A stretch of 64,000 bases of DNA from Mesorhizobium sp. SOD10 (GCA_000824805.1 CCNA01000006.1:310001-374000); one strand, 5' to 3'; positions 47,466 to 56,275 are shown, counted from the stretch's first letter. A program made the numbers and translations. The notes: generated from the letters alone by a model not told the origin.

Positions 47466-48703
47466 TGCGCGCGTTTGTCCTTCTGCTGAGCGCCGCCATC
47501 GGCCTTCAGCCGGCATTGGCGGATGGGCTGACGCCCAAGGCCAAGCGCGAGCTCGCGCAGAAGAACGGCGGCGTTTACGACGATCCGGAATATGATCCGG
47601 CCACGACCCAGCGCATGTTCCGCGTCTCGACCGGCCCAAGCACGCTGCCGCCCGGCCAGGTCGCCGCGCGCATCAAGGATATCGCGCAGTTGCAGAGCGC
47701 GCGCGACAACCAGCTCGTCGGCTACGGCCTGGTCATCGGCCTCGCCGGAACCGGCGACAGCCTGCGCAACTCGCCCTTCACGGAACAGTCGATCCGAGCG
47801 ATGCTGGAGAATCTCGGCATCGCCACCGAGGGCGGCAGCGCGCGCGCCAAGAACGTGGCCGCCGTGATCGTCACCGCCAACATGCCGCCCTTCGTCCAGT
47901 CGGGCGCCCGCATCGACATCGACGTCTCCTCGATGGGCGACGCCACCTCGCTCGCCGGCGGCACGCTGGTGATGACGCCGCTGAAGGCAGCCGATGGCGA
48001 GATCTATGCCGTCGGGCAGGGCTCGGTGATCGTCGGCGGCTTCGCCGCCCAGGGCCAGGCCGAGCAGTTGACGCAAGGCGTGCCGACCGCCGGCCGCGTG
48101 CCCAACGGCGCCATCGTCGAGCGCGCCGTACCGGCCGAGTTCGATGACCAGGGCGTGTTGACGCTGCAGTTGCGCAACCCGGATTTCTCGACCGCCATTC
48201 GCATCGCCGACGCCGTCAATGACTATACCTCGCAGCGTTTCGGCATGCGCGTCGCCGCCGAACGCGATGCCCGAACCGTGCAGATCAGGCGGCCGAAGAA
48301 TGTGTCGGCCGCGCGTTTCTATGCCGAGATCGAGAATCTCGTCGTCGAATCGGACGCCCCTGCCCGCGTCGTTATCGACGAGCGCACCGGCACGATCGTC
48401 ATCGGCAACAATGTCCGGATCTCGCGCGTGGCGATCAGCCACGGCACGCTCACAGTGCGCATTACCGAAGCGCCGAAAGTGGTCCAGCCGGAACCTTTCT
48501 CCAGGGGCCGGACGGCGGTCGAGCCTTTCACCGCCATCGAAGCGAGCCGGCCCGACGCGCGCGTCGCCGTGCTCGACGGTCCCGATCTCGAAACGCTTGT
48601 CTCCGGCCTCAATCGTCTGGGTGTGAAGCCCGACGGCATCATCGCCATCCTGCAAGGCATCAAATCGGCCGGCGCCTTGCAGGCCGATCTGGTTCTCCAA
48701 TAG
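47465..48703 (+). CDS. flgI: Flagellar P-ring protein FlgI
   Basis: A 412-residue periplasmic ring protein with a signal peptide (about residues 1-20, ending PALA). ARIKDIAQLQSARDNQLVGYGLVIGLAGTGD is the family hallmark, read in parts. I chose the ATG at 47465 over the GTG one codon earlier because it overlaps the flgA stop in the usual way. It forms the bushing around the rod in the peptidoglycan layer. Confidence 0.95.
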   Translation: MRAFVLLLSAAIGLQPALADGLTPKAKRELAQKNGGVYDDPEYDPATTQRMFRVSTGPSTLPPGQVAARIKDIAQLQSARDNQLVGYGLVIGLAGTGDSLRNSPFTEQSIRAMLENLGIATEGGSARAKNVAAVIVTANMPPFVQSGARIDIDVSSMGDATSLAGGTLVMTPLKAADGEIYAVGQGSVIVGGFAAQGQAEQLTQGVPTAGRVPNGAIVERAVPAEFDDQGVLTLQLRNPDFSTAIRIADAVNDYTSQRFGMRVAAERDARTVQIRRPKNVSAARFYAEIENLVVESDAPARVVIDERTGTIVIGNNVRISRVAISHGTLTVRITEAPKVVQPEPFSRGRTAVEPFTAIEASRPDARVAVLDGPDLETLVSGLNRLGVKPDGIIAILQGIKSAGALQADLVLQ

Positions 48704-48711
48704 GCACGCCG

Positions 48712-49317
48712 ATGATCGCGCTTCTTTCCTCGAAAACACGCCGTCCCTTCGTAATGATCGCCGCCGCGGCAGCGGCAGCACTTCTCGGCGGCGCTTCCGT
48801 TCGCGCTGAGGACGTTCGGCAGGTCCTGCCCGGCGGGCAGGCCCCTGTTCAGCCGGCCGAACTTACGCGCGAGAAGGAGCCGGTCCAGCCGGCTGCGCTC
48901 GCAGGCGGCAAGGCGCCGGACGAAAGCGAGATCCAGCGCTTCTGCTCCAACATTGCGGACGCCGCGCGCGATCGTCGCTACGCTCTTCAGGCCGAGGAAT
49001 TGAAGCAACTGCAAGCCGGCATCGACGAGCGCATGAAAGCGCTGGAGGCAAAGCGGGCCGAGTACGAGGAATGGCTGAAGCGCCGCGAAGTGTTCCTGGC
49101 GCGCGCCGAGGACGGCGTCGTCAAGATCTATGCCGGCATGAAGCCCGACGCCGCCGCCGAACGATTGGCGATGGTGAATGCCGAACTCGCGGCGGCCATC
49201 CTGATGAAGCTCGATTCGCGCAAGGCCGGCGTCATCCTGAACGAAATGGACCAGAAGGCGGCGGCGACGCTCACCGGCATTATGGCCAGCGCGGCGCGAA
49301 GGGTTGATCCGTCATGA
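48712..49317 (+). CDS. motE: MotC chaperone MotE
   Basis: A 201-residue exported protein of the rhizobial MotE family. A signal peptide ends near residue 32 (SVRA), followed by a Pro/Gln-rich linker. A coiled coil is seen around residues 85-125 (EELKQLQAGIDERMKALEAK), and the conserved region is KIYAGMKPDAAAERLAMVN through LDSRKAGVILNEM. In Sinorhizobium MotE stabilises MotC in the periplasm. motC is 9 kb downstream at 57681. Its end overlaps flgH in an ATGA junction. Confidence 0.9.
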   Translation: MIALLSSKTRRPFVMIAAAAAAALLGGASVRAEDVRQVLPGGQAPVQPAELTREKEPVQPAALAGGKAPDESEIQRFCSNIADAARDRRYALQAEELKQLQAGIDERMKALEAKRAEYEEWLKRREVFLARAEDGVVKIYAGMKPDAAAERLAMVNAELAAAILMKLDSRKAGVILNEMDQKAAATLTGIMASAARRVDPS

Positions 49318-50018
49318 AATCGAAATTGCTCGCCCTGATCGCCCTCGCTACCCTGGCTGGCTGCGGCACCGACCTCAGGGAGGTCGGCAGGGAGCCCGCT
49401 TTGTCGCCGGTCGGCTCCGGCATTGGTGAAGGCGGTTCTGGTCCCTACAGCTATCCTGAGCCGCCTGCCTCGCGGCCGAAGAAGTTCTCGCTGTGGGACG
49501 ATCGCCAGAGCCGGCTCTTTACCGACCCGCGTGCGCTGCGCCCCGGCGACATCCTGACCGTCAACATCAGGCTCAACGACAGGGCCAATTTCAAGAACCA
49601 GAACGACCGCAGCCGCACCGCCGCGCGCAAGCTCGGCTACGACGTCACGCTCGGATGGGACGGCAAGAGCACCAGCGGCAAGGGCGACGCCGGCTTGAGC
49701 TCCAGCACCGAGACCAACGCCGACGGCGAGATCAAGCGCTCGGAGGACATCGCCCTCAACGTCGCCGCCGTCGTCACCGAGGTGCTGCCCAACGGCAATC
49801 TGATGATCAGGGGCTCGCAGGAGGTCCGTGTCAACTATGAGCTTCGTGTGCTGACCATCGCCGGCATGGTTCGTCCGTCCGACATCGGCGCGGAGAACAC
49901 CATCCCTTATGAGCGCATCGCCGAGGCGCGCATCTCCTATGGCGGCCGAGGCCGTGTGAGCGAGGTCCAGCAGCCGGCCTATGGCCAGCAGGTCCTCGAC
50001 CAGGTTCTTCCTTTCTAG
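49314..50018 (+). CDS. flgH: Flagellar L-ring lipoprotein FlgH
   Basis: A 234-residue outer-membrane lipoprotein. A lipobox is visible as TLAGC near residues 16-20, giving acylation at the Cys. The family core reads SLWDDRQSRLFTDPRALRPGDILTV and GEIKRSEDIALNVAAVVTEVLPNGNLMI (each read in parts). It forms the L ring in the outer membrane. It overlaps motE by 4 bases. Confidence 0.95.
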   Translation: MKSKLLALIALATLAGCGTDLREVGREPALSPVGSGIGEGGSGPYSYPEPPASRPKKFSLWDDRQSRLFTDPRALRPGDILTVNIRLNDRANFKNQNDRSRTAARKLGYDVTLGWDGKSTSGKGDAGLSSSTETNADGEIKRSEDIALNVAAVVTEVLPNGNLMIRGSQEVRVNYELRVLTIAGMVRPSDIGAENTIPYERIAEARISYGGRGRVSEVQQPAYGQQVLDQVLPF

Positions 50019-50036
50019 GGCCGGGAGAGCGCTGCC

Positions 50037-50531
50037 GTGGCCAATGTCGAGCAGGTCCAGCCCAAGAAGGGACCTTCCCTGGTGATCCAGCTCGCCATGC
50101 TCTTGGTCGTGACGGGCGCGGCCGTCGGCATGGGCTGGCTTGCCGGCGGCTATCTCAAGCAAGGCGAAACGCCGGCGCCGGTGCCGGCGGCGCCGGAAAA
50201 CGCCGGCACCGCGGAAAAACCGTCCGAGAGCGGCAAGGCGGCCACCGGGCCGGCGCTGGTGCAGCTGGCGCCGATCACCACCAATCTCGCCTCGCCGTCG
50301 GACGTCTGGATCCGGTTGGAGGCATCGGTATTTTACGATGCTTCGCAGCCGCCGGAAATGACCGAGCAGATTCATCAGGATCTGCTCGCATTCGTGCGAA
50401 CGCTGAAGCTGCACCAGATCGAAGGCGCCAGCGGCTACCAGCATCTCAAGGCCGATCTCGATGAGCGCGCGGCGCTGCGCAGCGGTGGCCACGTCAAACA
50501 GGTTCTCGTCAGGACGATGCTGCTCGAATGA
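50037..50531 (+). CDS. fliL: Flagellar basal-body protein FliL (GTG start)
   Basis: A 164-residue single-pass inner-membrane protein. The membrane helix is LVIQLAMLLVVTGAAVGMGWLAGG (residues about 15-38, read in parts), then an Ala/Pro linker, then the FliL periplasmic domain (DVWIRLEASVFYDA, HQIEGASGYQHLKADLDERA). The GTG at 50037 follows GGGAGAG. FliL assists the stator units. Its end overlaps fliP by 4 bases. Confidence 0.92.
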   Translation: MANVEQVQPKKGPSLVIQLAMLLVVTGAAVGMGWLAGGYLKQGETPAPVPAAPENAGTAEKPSESGKAATGPALVQLAPITTNLASPSDVWIRLEASVFYDASQPPEMTEQIHQDLLAFVRTLKLHQIEGASGYQHLKADLDERAALRSGGHVKQVLVRTMLLE

Positions 50532-51259
50532 GAAAATTCCTCATAGCCACGGCGCTCATCGTCGTTACCACGTCCGTCGCCGCGGCCCAGCAGCTCGATC
50601 TCGGCGGCATCGGCAAGGCCGACGGCACGACCGTCGGTTACCTGATCCAGATGTTCGGCCTGCTCACCGTGCTTTCGGTGGCGCCGGGCCTCTTGATCAT
50701 GGTGACGAGCTTCACCCGCTTCGTCATCGCCTTCTCGATCCTGCGCGCCGGCATCGGCTTGCAATCGACTCCGGCAAACCTGATCCTGATCTCGCTGTCG
50801 CTGTTCATGACCTTCTACGTCATGGCGCCGACCTTCGACCAGGCGTGGAACACCGGCGTGAAACCGCTGATGGACAACCAGATTACGCAGGCCGAGGCGT
50901 TCGAGAAGATCTCCGGCCCGTTCCGCGACTTCATGCTGCACAATGTCCGGGACAAGGATTTCGATCTCTTCGCCGACCTGGCCCGTGAGCGCGGCCAGAC
51001 CGTGTCGCGCGAGACCGTCGACCTGCGGATCCTGGTACCGGCTTTCATGATCTCCGAGATCCGGCGCGGCTTCGAGATCGGCTTTCTCATCGTGCTGCCC
51101 TTCCTCGTCATCGACCTCATCGTCGCCACCGTCACCATGGCCATGGGCATGATGATGCTGCCGCCGACCGTGGTATCGCTGCCGTTCAAGATCCTGTTCT
51201 TCGTTTTGATCGACGGCTGGAACCTTTTGGTCGGCAGCCTGGTCCGATCCTTCACCTGA
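50528..51259 (+). CDS. fliP: Flagellar export-gate protein FliP
   Basis: A 243-residue export-gate component with a cleavable signal peptide (after AAA, about residue 20) and four membrane segments. Hallmarks are FTRFVIAFSILRAGIGLQSTPANL, LVPAFMISEIRRGFEIGFLIVLPFLVIDL and MGMMMLPPTVVSLPFKILFFV (each read in parts). It is the last gene of the flgB operon; a GC stem and a 224-base gap follow before the first flagellin. Confidence 0.95.
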   Translation: MRKFLIATALIVVTTSVAAAQQLDLGGIGKADGTTVGYLIQMFGLLTVLSVAPGLLIMVTSFTRFVIAFSILRAGIGLQSTPANLILISLSLFMTFYVMAPTFDQAWNTGVKPLMDNQITQAEAFEKISGPFRDFMLHNVRDKDFDLFADLARERGQTVSRETVDLRILVPAFMISEIRRGFEIGFLIVLPFLVIDLIVATVTMAMGMMMLPPTVVSLPFKILFFVLIDGWNLLVGSLVRSFT

Positions 51260-51264
51260 CGCGC

Positions 51265-51293
51265 CGGGGACAGGTGTCGAAACGCCGTCCCCG
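51265..51293 (+). terminator. Weak hairpin after fliP
   Basis: CGGGGAC and GTCCCCG form a 7-bp stem around a 15-base loop, starting 6 bases after the fliP stop. The large loop and only modest T content afterwards make it a weak terminator candidate. Confidence 0.4.
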
Positions 51294-51427
51294 TTCCGTT
51301 CGAATTTTACGCAGAATATTTTCGATTAACCGTCCGATTTAGCTCTTTGGTAGGGACTTGCCGCCATAGTCGCTCGCAGATGGCGGGTGACCCAGCTGAG
51401 CGGTCATTGGCATGATGCCGCACCGTC

Positions 51428-51446
51428 ATACCGGACAAGCCGGTAT
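51428..51446 (+). promoter_or_regulatory. Hairpin in the leader of the first flagellin gene
   Basis: ATACCGG-ACAAG-CCGGTAT is a perfect 7-bp stem followed by GTAAAAAAAA. It ends 37 bases before the flagellin ATG, whose own ribosome site (AGGT) is weak. It has no T-run, so a terminator role on the plus strand is unlikely. In alphaproteobacteria FlbT controls flagellin mRNA through its 5' leader, so this is a candidate regulatory structure. That link is inference. Confidence 0.4.
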
Positions 51447-51483
51447 GTAAAAAAAATCCGTGTAAAAATAGGTACGAGTAGCC

Positions 51484-52470
51484 ATGGCCAGTATCATGAC
51501 CAACAGCGCTGCGTTGACCGCGCTGCAGAGCCTCAACAACACCCAGAACCAGCTCCAGACCACCCAGACCCGCATCTCCACCGGTTACCGCGTCTCGCAG
51601 GCTTCGGACAACGCCGCCTATTGGTCGATCGCCACCACGATGCGTTCCGACAACCAGGCCATGTCCACCGTTTCGGACGCCCTCGGCCTCGGCGCCTCGA
51701 AGGTCGACACCGCCTATACCGGCATGGATAGCGCGATCACGACGATCAACCAGATCCAGCAGAAGCTGACCGCTTCCTACGGCCAGACGGATGCTTCCAA
51801 GGAAAAGACCCAGGTCGAAATCAAGGCCCTTCAGGATCAGCTGAAGGCCTATGCCGACGGCGCCACCTTCTCCGGCACCAACATGCTGTCGGTGTCGACG
51901 GCTTCGGGCACGGCGGCGGACGTCAAGATCGTTTCGGCCTTCAACCGCAGCGCCACCGGCGCGGTTTCGATCTCGACGATCGACGTCAACGTGGAAAGCA
52001 TCAAGCTCTATGATTCAGGCGCCGCCCCGACCTCGAAGGGCATCCTCGATGCGGCTCGCCTCGGCACCACCGGCGCCACGACCGCCACGGCTCAGAACCC
52101 GACCCTGGGTGCAGCTCCGGCAGCCGGCGATACCTACTCGGTTGCCAGCATGGCTATCTTCTCGGGCGGCACCGCTGCCAGCGACGCTCAGATCCAGCAG
52201 ATGATGAACGTCGTCGATGCCGCGCTGAAGGACATGACGAACGCCGCCACCAAGCTCGGCGCCGCCAAGAGCTCGATCGACCTGCAGAAGACCTTCACCT
52301 CGAGCCTGATGGACTCCATCGATCGCGGCGTCGGCCAGCTCGTCGATGCCGACATGAACAAGGAATCGACCCGCCTCCAGGCACTGCAGGTTCAGCAGCA
52401 GCTCGGCGTCCAGGCGCTGTCGATCGCCAACGGCTCGTCGCAGTCGATCCTGTCGCTCTTCCGCGGCTGA
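51484..52470 (+). CDS. flaA: Flagellin (first copy)
   Basis: A 328-residue filament protein with the conserved N-terminal coiled-coil region (ISTGYRVSQASDNAAYWSIA) and C-terminal partner region (LVDADMNKESTRLQALQVQQ, SIANGSSQSILSLFRG). The variable surface domain is about residues 130-250. Rhizobial flagellins are secreted without a signal peptide. It is its own unit, with a 224-base leader and a strong terminator after it. Symbol is by position; copies are numbered differently between species. Confidence 0.95.
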   Translation: MASIMTNSAALTALQSLNNTQNQLQTTQTRISTGYRVSQASDNAAYWSIATTMRSDNQAMSTVSDALGLGASKVDTAYTGMDSAITTINQIQQKLTASYGQTDASKEKTQVEIKALQDQLKAYADGATFSGTNMLSVSTASGTAADVKIVSAFNRSATGAVSISTIDVNVESIKLYDSGAAPTSKGILDAARLGTTGATTATAQNPTLGAAPAAGDTYSVASMAIFSGGTAASDAQIQQMMNVVDAALKDMTNAATKLGAAKSSIDLQKTFTSSLMDSIDRGVGQLVDADMNKESTRLQALQVQQQLGVQALSIANGSSQSILSLFRG

Positions 52471-52497
52471 TCGCTCTATACTGACCAGGCCAAAGCA

Positions 52498-52530
52498 TCG
52501 GGCCGCGCCAAAAGCGCGGCCCGATTTGCG
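52498..52530 (+). terminator. Rho-independent terminator after the first flagellin
   Basis: TCGGGCCGCGC, loop CAAAA, GCGCGGCCCGA: an 11-bp perfect GC-rich stem followed by TTTGCGTTT. It starts 28 bases after the flagellin stop. Confidence 0.88.
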
Positions 52531-52593
52531 TTTGCTCAAGGCCCGCGCAATCTTCGTTTCTTAACTTCTCGAAAGCCTACTTTTAACAGGCCA

Positions 52594-52621
52594 TTAACCA
52601 TATCGCGCTAGGTATGGTTAA
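52594..52621. promoter_or_regulatory. 9-bp palindrome upstream of the second flagellin
   Basis: TTAACCATA, ten bases, TATGGTTAA: perfect dyad symmetry about 115-140 bases before the second flagellin start, in an A+T-rich stretch. Spacing between half-site centres is about two helical turns, as for a dimeric regulator. The first flagellin has only a single ATTAACC at the similar place. Function is inferred. Confidence 0.45.
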
Positions 52622-52734
52622 CCAATGACTTACGACAGGTTGCCGACTCGGCCCCGACCGGCGCGATCGCAACCGATGGGCAGGTCGAGACCCGGCCTGT
52701 GTGGCATGCCGGCTTTTGAGAAGGAGCGAGTTTC

Positions 52735-53805
52735 TTGGCGAGCATCATGACAAACGCTGCGGCGTTGACTGCACTTCAAAGCCTCAACGCCACCAACAAA
52801 TCGCTCGAGCAGACGCAGGCCCGGATCTCGACTGGCTACCGGGTCTCCGAGGCCTCGGACAACGCCGCCTACTGGTCGATCGCCACCACCATGCGCTCCG
52901 ACAACTCGGCGCTGTCGACGGTGCAGGACGCGCTCGGCCTCGGCGCCTCGAAGGTCGACACCGCCTATACCGGCATGAACAACGTCCTTTCGACGATCGG
53001 CCAGATCAAGACCAAGCTTCTGTCGGCCGTTGGCCAGTCGGATGCCAACAAGGCCAAGACGCAGACCGAAATCACCGCGCTTCAGGCGCAGATGAAATCC
53101 TTCGCCGACGCCGCCACCTTCTCCGGCTCGAATTATCTTTCGGTAACGTCCAAGCAGGTCGCGACCGCCAATGACGGCGTCCAGCCCGACGCCCAGATCG
53201 TCTCTTCCTTCAATCGCTCCTCGTCCGGCGCCATCTCGCTCGGCACCATCGACATCAATGTCGAAAGCACCAAGCTGTTCGATTCCGGCCTCTCCACGGC
53301 CGTCAAGAACCAGGGCATCCTCGACCGCAAGACGTCGATCTATTCCACCGCTGCGGACCAGGCGGCATACGATGCCGCCTATGCGGCCTCGATCGCCGCC
53401 GGCAACACCGACATCGCCGCCAACACCGCAGGCCAGGGCGCGGTGACGGGCACGCCCGTGAAGATCGACAACGTCTCCGCCTTCAATCTCGACATCACGG
53501 CGGCGGGCGTGACCGATGATATCATCACGCAGATGGTCACCAAGATCGACAACGTCATGAGTCAGCTTACCGACGCCGCCACCGTGCTCGGCGCCGCCAA
53601 GAGCTCGATCGACCTGCAGAAGACCTTCACCCAGAGCCTGATGGACTCAATCGATCGAGGCGTCGGCCAGCTTGTCGATGCCGACATGAACAAGGAATCG
53701 ACGCGCCTGCAGGCGCTCCAGGTCCAGCAGCAACTCGGCATTCAGTCCCTGTCGATCGCCAACAGCTCCTCGCAGTCGATCCTGCAGCTGTTCAAGAACG
53801 GCTAA
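52735..53805 (+). CDS. flaB: Flagellin (second copy, TTG start)
   Basis: A 356-residue paralogue of the first flagellin. The start is TTG at 52735, preceded by GAAGGAG with an 8-base spacer, and gives the same MASIMTN N-terminus. An in-frame ATG four codons later would remove this conserved start. The C-terminal 65 codons are almost identical to the first copy at DNA level, while the central surface domain differs and is about 28 residues longer, including YDAAYAASIAAGNTDIAANT. A strong terminator follows. Confidence 0.95.
   Translation: MASIMTNAAALTALQSLNATNKSLEQTQARISTGYRVSEASDNAAYWSIATTMRSDNSALSTVQDALGLGASKVDTAYTGMNNVLSTIGQIKTKLLSAVGQSDANKAKTQTEITALQAQMKSFADAATFSGSNYLSVTSKQVATANDGVQPDAQIVSSFNRSSSGAISLGTIDINVESTKLFDSGLSTAVKNQGILDRKTSIYSTAADQAAYDAAYAASIAAGNTDIAANTAGQGAVTGTPVKIDNVSAFNLDITAAGVTDDIITQMVTKIDNVMSQLTDAATVLGAAKSSIDLQKTFTQSLMDSIDRGVGQLVDADMNKESTRLQALQVQQQLGIQSLSIANSSSQSILQLFKNG
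53586..53784 (+). repeat. Near-identical 3' end shared by the two flagellin genes
   Basis: This segment and 52255-52452 encode almost the same C-terminal region and differ mainly at third codon positions. The first 50 bases match with at most a couple of changes. The central regions are far more diverged, so gene conversion or strong constraint on the ends is likely. Confidence 0.75.
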
Positions 53806-53830
53806 GCCGCCTGATCCCCATTGACCGACG

Positions 53831-53859
53831 AAAGGCCGCGTCTGAAGCGCGGCCTTTTT
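53831..53859 (+). terminator. Rho-independent terminator after the second flagellin
   Basis: AAAGGCCGCG, loop TCTGAAG, CGCGGCCTTT and a continuing TT: a 10-bp perfect stem with a T-tail, 26 bases after the stop codon. It separates the flagellins from the fliF operon. Confidence 0.9.
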
Positions 53860-53914
53860 GCGTCGGCGGGAAGAGGATAACCGTTCAACACTTAGCAGGC
53901 TCCTCGGCCGCAGG

Positions 53915-53950
53915 CCTATCATCCTCGCACAAGCTTCGCGGTCTAGTCTT
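53915..53950 (+). promoter_or_regulatory. Candidate Rem-type promoter of the fliF operon
   Basis: CGCACAAG (53926-53933), ten bases, then TAGTCTT (53944-53950). The upstream half-site 11 bp earlier (CCTATCAT) is poor, but the proximal box and -10 element match those before flgB almost exactly. The fliF start is 33 bases downstream. Brucella FtcR, the Rem orthologue, is known to act on fliF. Confidence 0.6.
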
Positions 53951-53983
53951 CTAGCGGACAGTCATGCTGGGAGCGGTTGAATC

Positions 53984-55642
53984 GTGCCGGAACAAATCCA
54001 GAGCATCATCGCGAATTTGAAGAGCTTCGGCGTGAGGCGTCTGGCGCTCATGGGCGGCATCGCGGCTCTGGTCATGGCCGTCATCGGCATCGCGTCCGTC
54101 TATCTCAACCGTCCGGCCTATGAGACGCTCTATGTCGGTCTCGAGCGTTCCGACGTCAACCAGATCGGCCTGGTGCTGGCCGATGCCGGCATCGGCTTCG
54201 ATGTCGGCTCCGACGGAACCTCGGTGCTGGTGCCGGCCGGCACCACCGCGCAGGCGCGCATGCTGCTTGCCGAGAAAGGCCTGCCGACCAGCGCCAATGC
54301 CGGCTACGAGCTGTTCGACAATGTGGGCTCGCTCGGCCTCACCTCCTTCATGCAGCAGATCACCCGCGTGCGCGCGCTGGAGGGCGAGATCGCGCGCACC
54401 ATCCAGTCGATTTCCGGCGTCAAGGCGGCGCGTGTCCACATCGTCATGTCCGAGCGCGCCAATTTCCGCCGCGACGAGCAGCAGCCCTCCGCCTCTGTGG
54501 TCATCCGCTATGCCGGCAACGATGCCGAGAAAAGCGCCATGTCGATCCGCCACCTCGTCGCCGCGGCCGTTCCGGGCCTCTCGGCCGACAAGGTCACGGT
54601 GCTCGATTCCAACGGCAACCTTTTAGCCGCCGGCGACGACCCGTCCAACACGAGCGCCGCGCGCACGCTCGGCATCGAGCAGACGGTCGAGGCACAGATC
54701 GGCGACAACATCCGCCGCGCGCTGACCCCCTATCTCGGCCCGGACAATTTCCGCGCCAGCGTCAAGGCGGACGTCAACACCGACAGTCGCCAGACCGAGG
54801 AGACGATCTTCGATCCGAACTCGCGCGTCGAGCGTTCGGTGCAATCGGTGAAGACCAACGAGGCGAGCAACCAGAAGCAGGCCTCGACCCCGACCAGCGT
54901 CGAGCAGAACCTGCCCGAGACGCAGACGACGACTACGGAGGGACCACAATCCTCCTCGCAGAACGATCGCAAGGAAGAGATCACCAACTACGAGATCAAC
55001 TCGAAGAAGATCGCGACCGTTTCGAACGGTTACACGGTCAACAAGATGTCGATCGCAGTCGTCGTGAACCAGGATCGCCTGAAGACCATCCTCGGCAAGG
55101 ACGCTACCCCGGAGCAGATTGCCAAGCGCGTCGCCGACATCCAGAAGATGGTCGCCTCGGCGACCGGCTTCGACGACAAGCGCGGCGACATCATCGACGT
55201 GTCTGCGGTCGAGTTCATCAACGGCCTCGACGGCGAGCCGATCGACCAGCCGGGCATCCTCGCCGCGATCGGCACCTATACCGGCACGCTGATCAATGCC
55301 GGCGCCTTCATCGTCGTGGTTTTCCTGGTGGCCTTCTTCGGCCTGAAGCCGATGGCTGCCGCGCTGACGGCGTCGTCGAAGCCCGCGGCCATTGCCGGCC
55401 CGAGCTTCGACGATGTGCAGCGATCCTTGCCGACGCCCGACGCGCCTATCGCCGCGATCGCCGCCGAAACTCCGGCCGGCGCGCTCCCCGGCGCACGCGC
55501 CGGCGCAACCCCGCTCGACGACCTGCGCCAGAAAATCCGGCCGGCGCCGCAGGAGCGGCTTGCCCGCATGGTCGACCTCAACGAGGAGCGCACCGCGCAG
55601 ATCCTGCGCAAATGGGCGGCTGCCCCGGAAGCCGTGGGTTAG
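53984..55642 (+). CDS. fliF: Flagellar MS-ring protein FliF (GTG start)
   Basis: A 552-residue MS-ring protein. The first membrane helix (LMGGIAALVMAVIGIASVYL) lies near residues 22-41, followed by the ring-building motifs (YETLYVGLERSDVNQI, VKAARVHIVMSERANFRRDE). The second helix (NAGAFIVVVFLVAFFGL) lies near residue 440. The C-terminal tail for FliG binding reads ERLARMVDLNEERTAQILRKW. In Sinorhizobium fliF lies before visN; here it stands between flagellins and motB. Start GTG at 53984 gives the family length. Confidence 0.95.
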   Translation: MPEQIQSIIANLKSFGVRRLALMGGIAALVMAVIGIASVYLNRPAYETLYVGLERSDVNQIGLVLADAGIGFDVGSDGTSVLVPAGTTAQARMLLAEKGLPTSANAGYELFDNVGSLGLTSFMQQITRVRALEGEIARTIQSISGVKAARVHIVMSERANFRRDEQQPSASVVIRYAGNDAEKSAMSIRHLVAAAVPGLSADKVTVLDSNGNLLAAGDDPSNTSAARTLGIEQTVEAQIGDNIRRALTPYLGPDNFRASVKADVNTDSRQTEETIFDPNSRVERSVQSVKTNEASNQKQASTPTSVEQNLPETQTTTTEGPQSSSQNDRKEEITNYEINSKKIATVSNGYTVNKMSIAVVVNQDRLKTILGKDATPEQIAKRVADIQKMVASATGFDDKRGDIIDVSAVEFINGLDGEPIDQPGILAAIGTYTGTLINAGAFIVVVFLVAFFGLKPMAAALTASSKPAAIAGPSFDDVQRSLPTPDAPIAAIAAETPAGALPGARAGATPLDDLRQKIRPAPQERLARMVDLNEERTAQILRKWAAAPEAVG

Positions 55643-55645
55643 GCC

Positions 55646-56275
55646 ATGGCTTCCGCAGCCCTTTTCGATCTCCTGCCCGATTTCGGATCGCGGACTCCGC
55701 ATGCCGGCCAGCCGCCGAAGGATCGGGGCGACGTCCAGCAAATGCCTGCGGCGCCGGCGCCGCAGGCCGATATCGGCGCGCTGATTGCCGAAGCGGTGGC
55801 CGACGCAGAGGCGGCGCTCGAGGCACGCCTTGCGCTTTCCCACCAGGCGGCGCTCGATGCCGAGCGCCAGGCCAATGACGAAGCGGCGAAAGCTTTCCTT
55901 GAAAGCTTCGGCGGCGATCTCGGCGCGGCCGTTGCCACGCGCATCGAAGCCATGGAGCAGCGTGTTGCCGAGCTTGCCGGCGCGACCATTGCCCGCATCG
56001 TCGGCGGCTTTCTCAGCGACGACCTGCGGCAACGTTCGCTGCAGGCCCTTTCGCAAGCCATCAGCGCCGCGGTCGCCGACAGCGAGGCCGTGCGTATCGG
56101 TGTCCGGGGGCCGCTCTCGCTGTTCGAGCCGCTAAAGGTGGCGCTCGGGTCCCGCGCCGCCAATCTCGACTTCACCGAGGCGCCGGGCTTCGACCTGACC
56201 GTCACAATCGACGAAACGGTGTTCGAGACGCGTATCGCCGAGTGGTCGGCGTGCTTGTCGGAGGTCCTGTCATGA
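55646..56275 (+). CDS. FliH-like flagellar export protein
   Basis: A 209-residue protein with an Ala/Glu-rich helical middle (IAEAVADAEAALEARLALSH, QANDEAAKAFLESFGGDLG) and a compact C-terminal region (VRIGVRGPLSLFEPLKVALG). This resembles the coiled-coil plus globular layout of FliH/YscL, the regulators of FliI. Similarity is by architecture rather than clear motifs. It starts 4 bases after fliF and overlaps motB by 4 bases. No other FliH candidate is seen in the window. Confidence 0.65.
   Translation: MASAALFDLLPDFGSRTPHAGQPPKDRGDVQQMPAAPAPQADIGALIAEAVADAEAALEARLALSHQAALDAERQANDEAAKAFLESFGGDLGAAVATRIEAMEQRVAELAGATIARIVGGFLSDDLRQRSLQALSQAISAAVADSEAVRIGVRGPLSLFEPLKVALGSRAANLDFTEAPGFDLTVTIDETVFETRIAEWSACLSEVLS

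Noticed and set aside
51349-51364. TGGTAGGGACTTGC upstream of the first flagellin as a sigma-54 promoter
   Set aside because: The GG and GC elements are nine bases apart instead of ten and the -24 box is poor.
53831-53950. Extended pairing of GACG and CGTC outside the second flagellin terminator as a larger regulatory element
   Set aside because: The extra pairs are separated by unmatched bases, and the simple terminator explains the structure.
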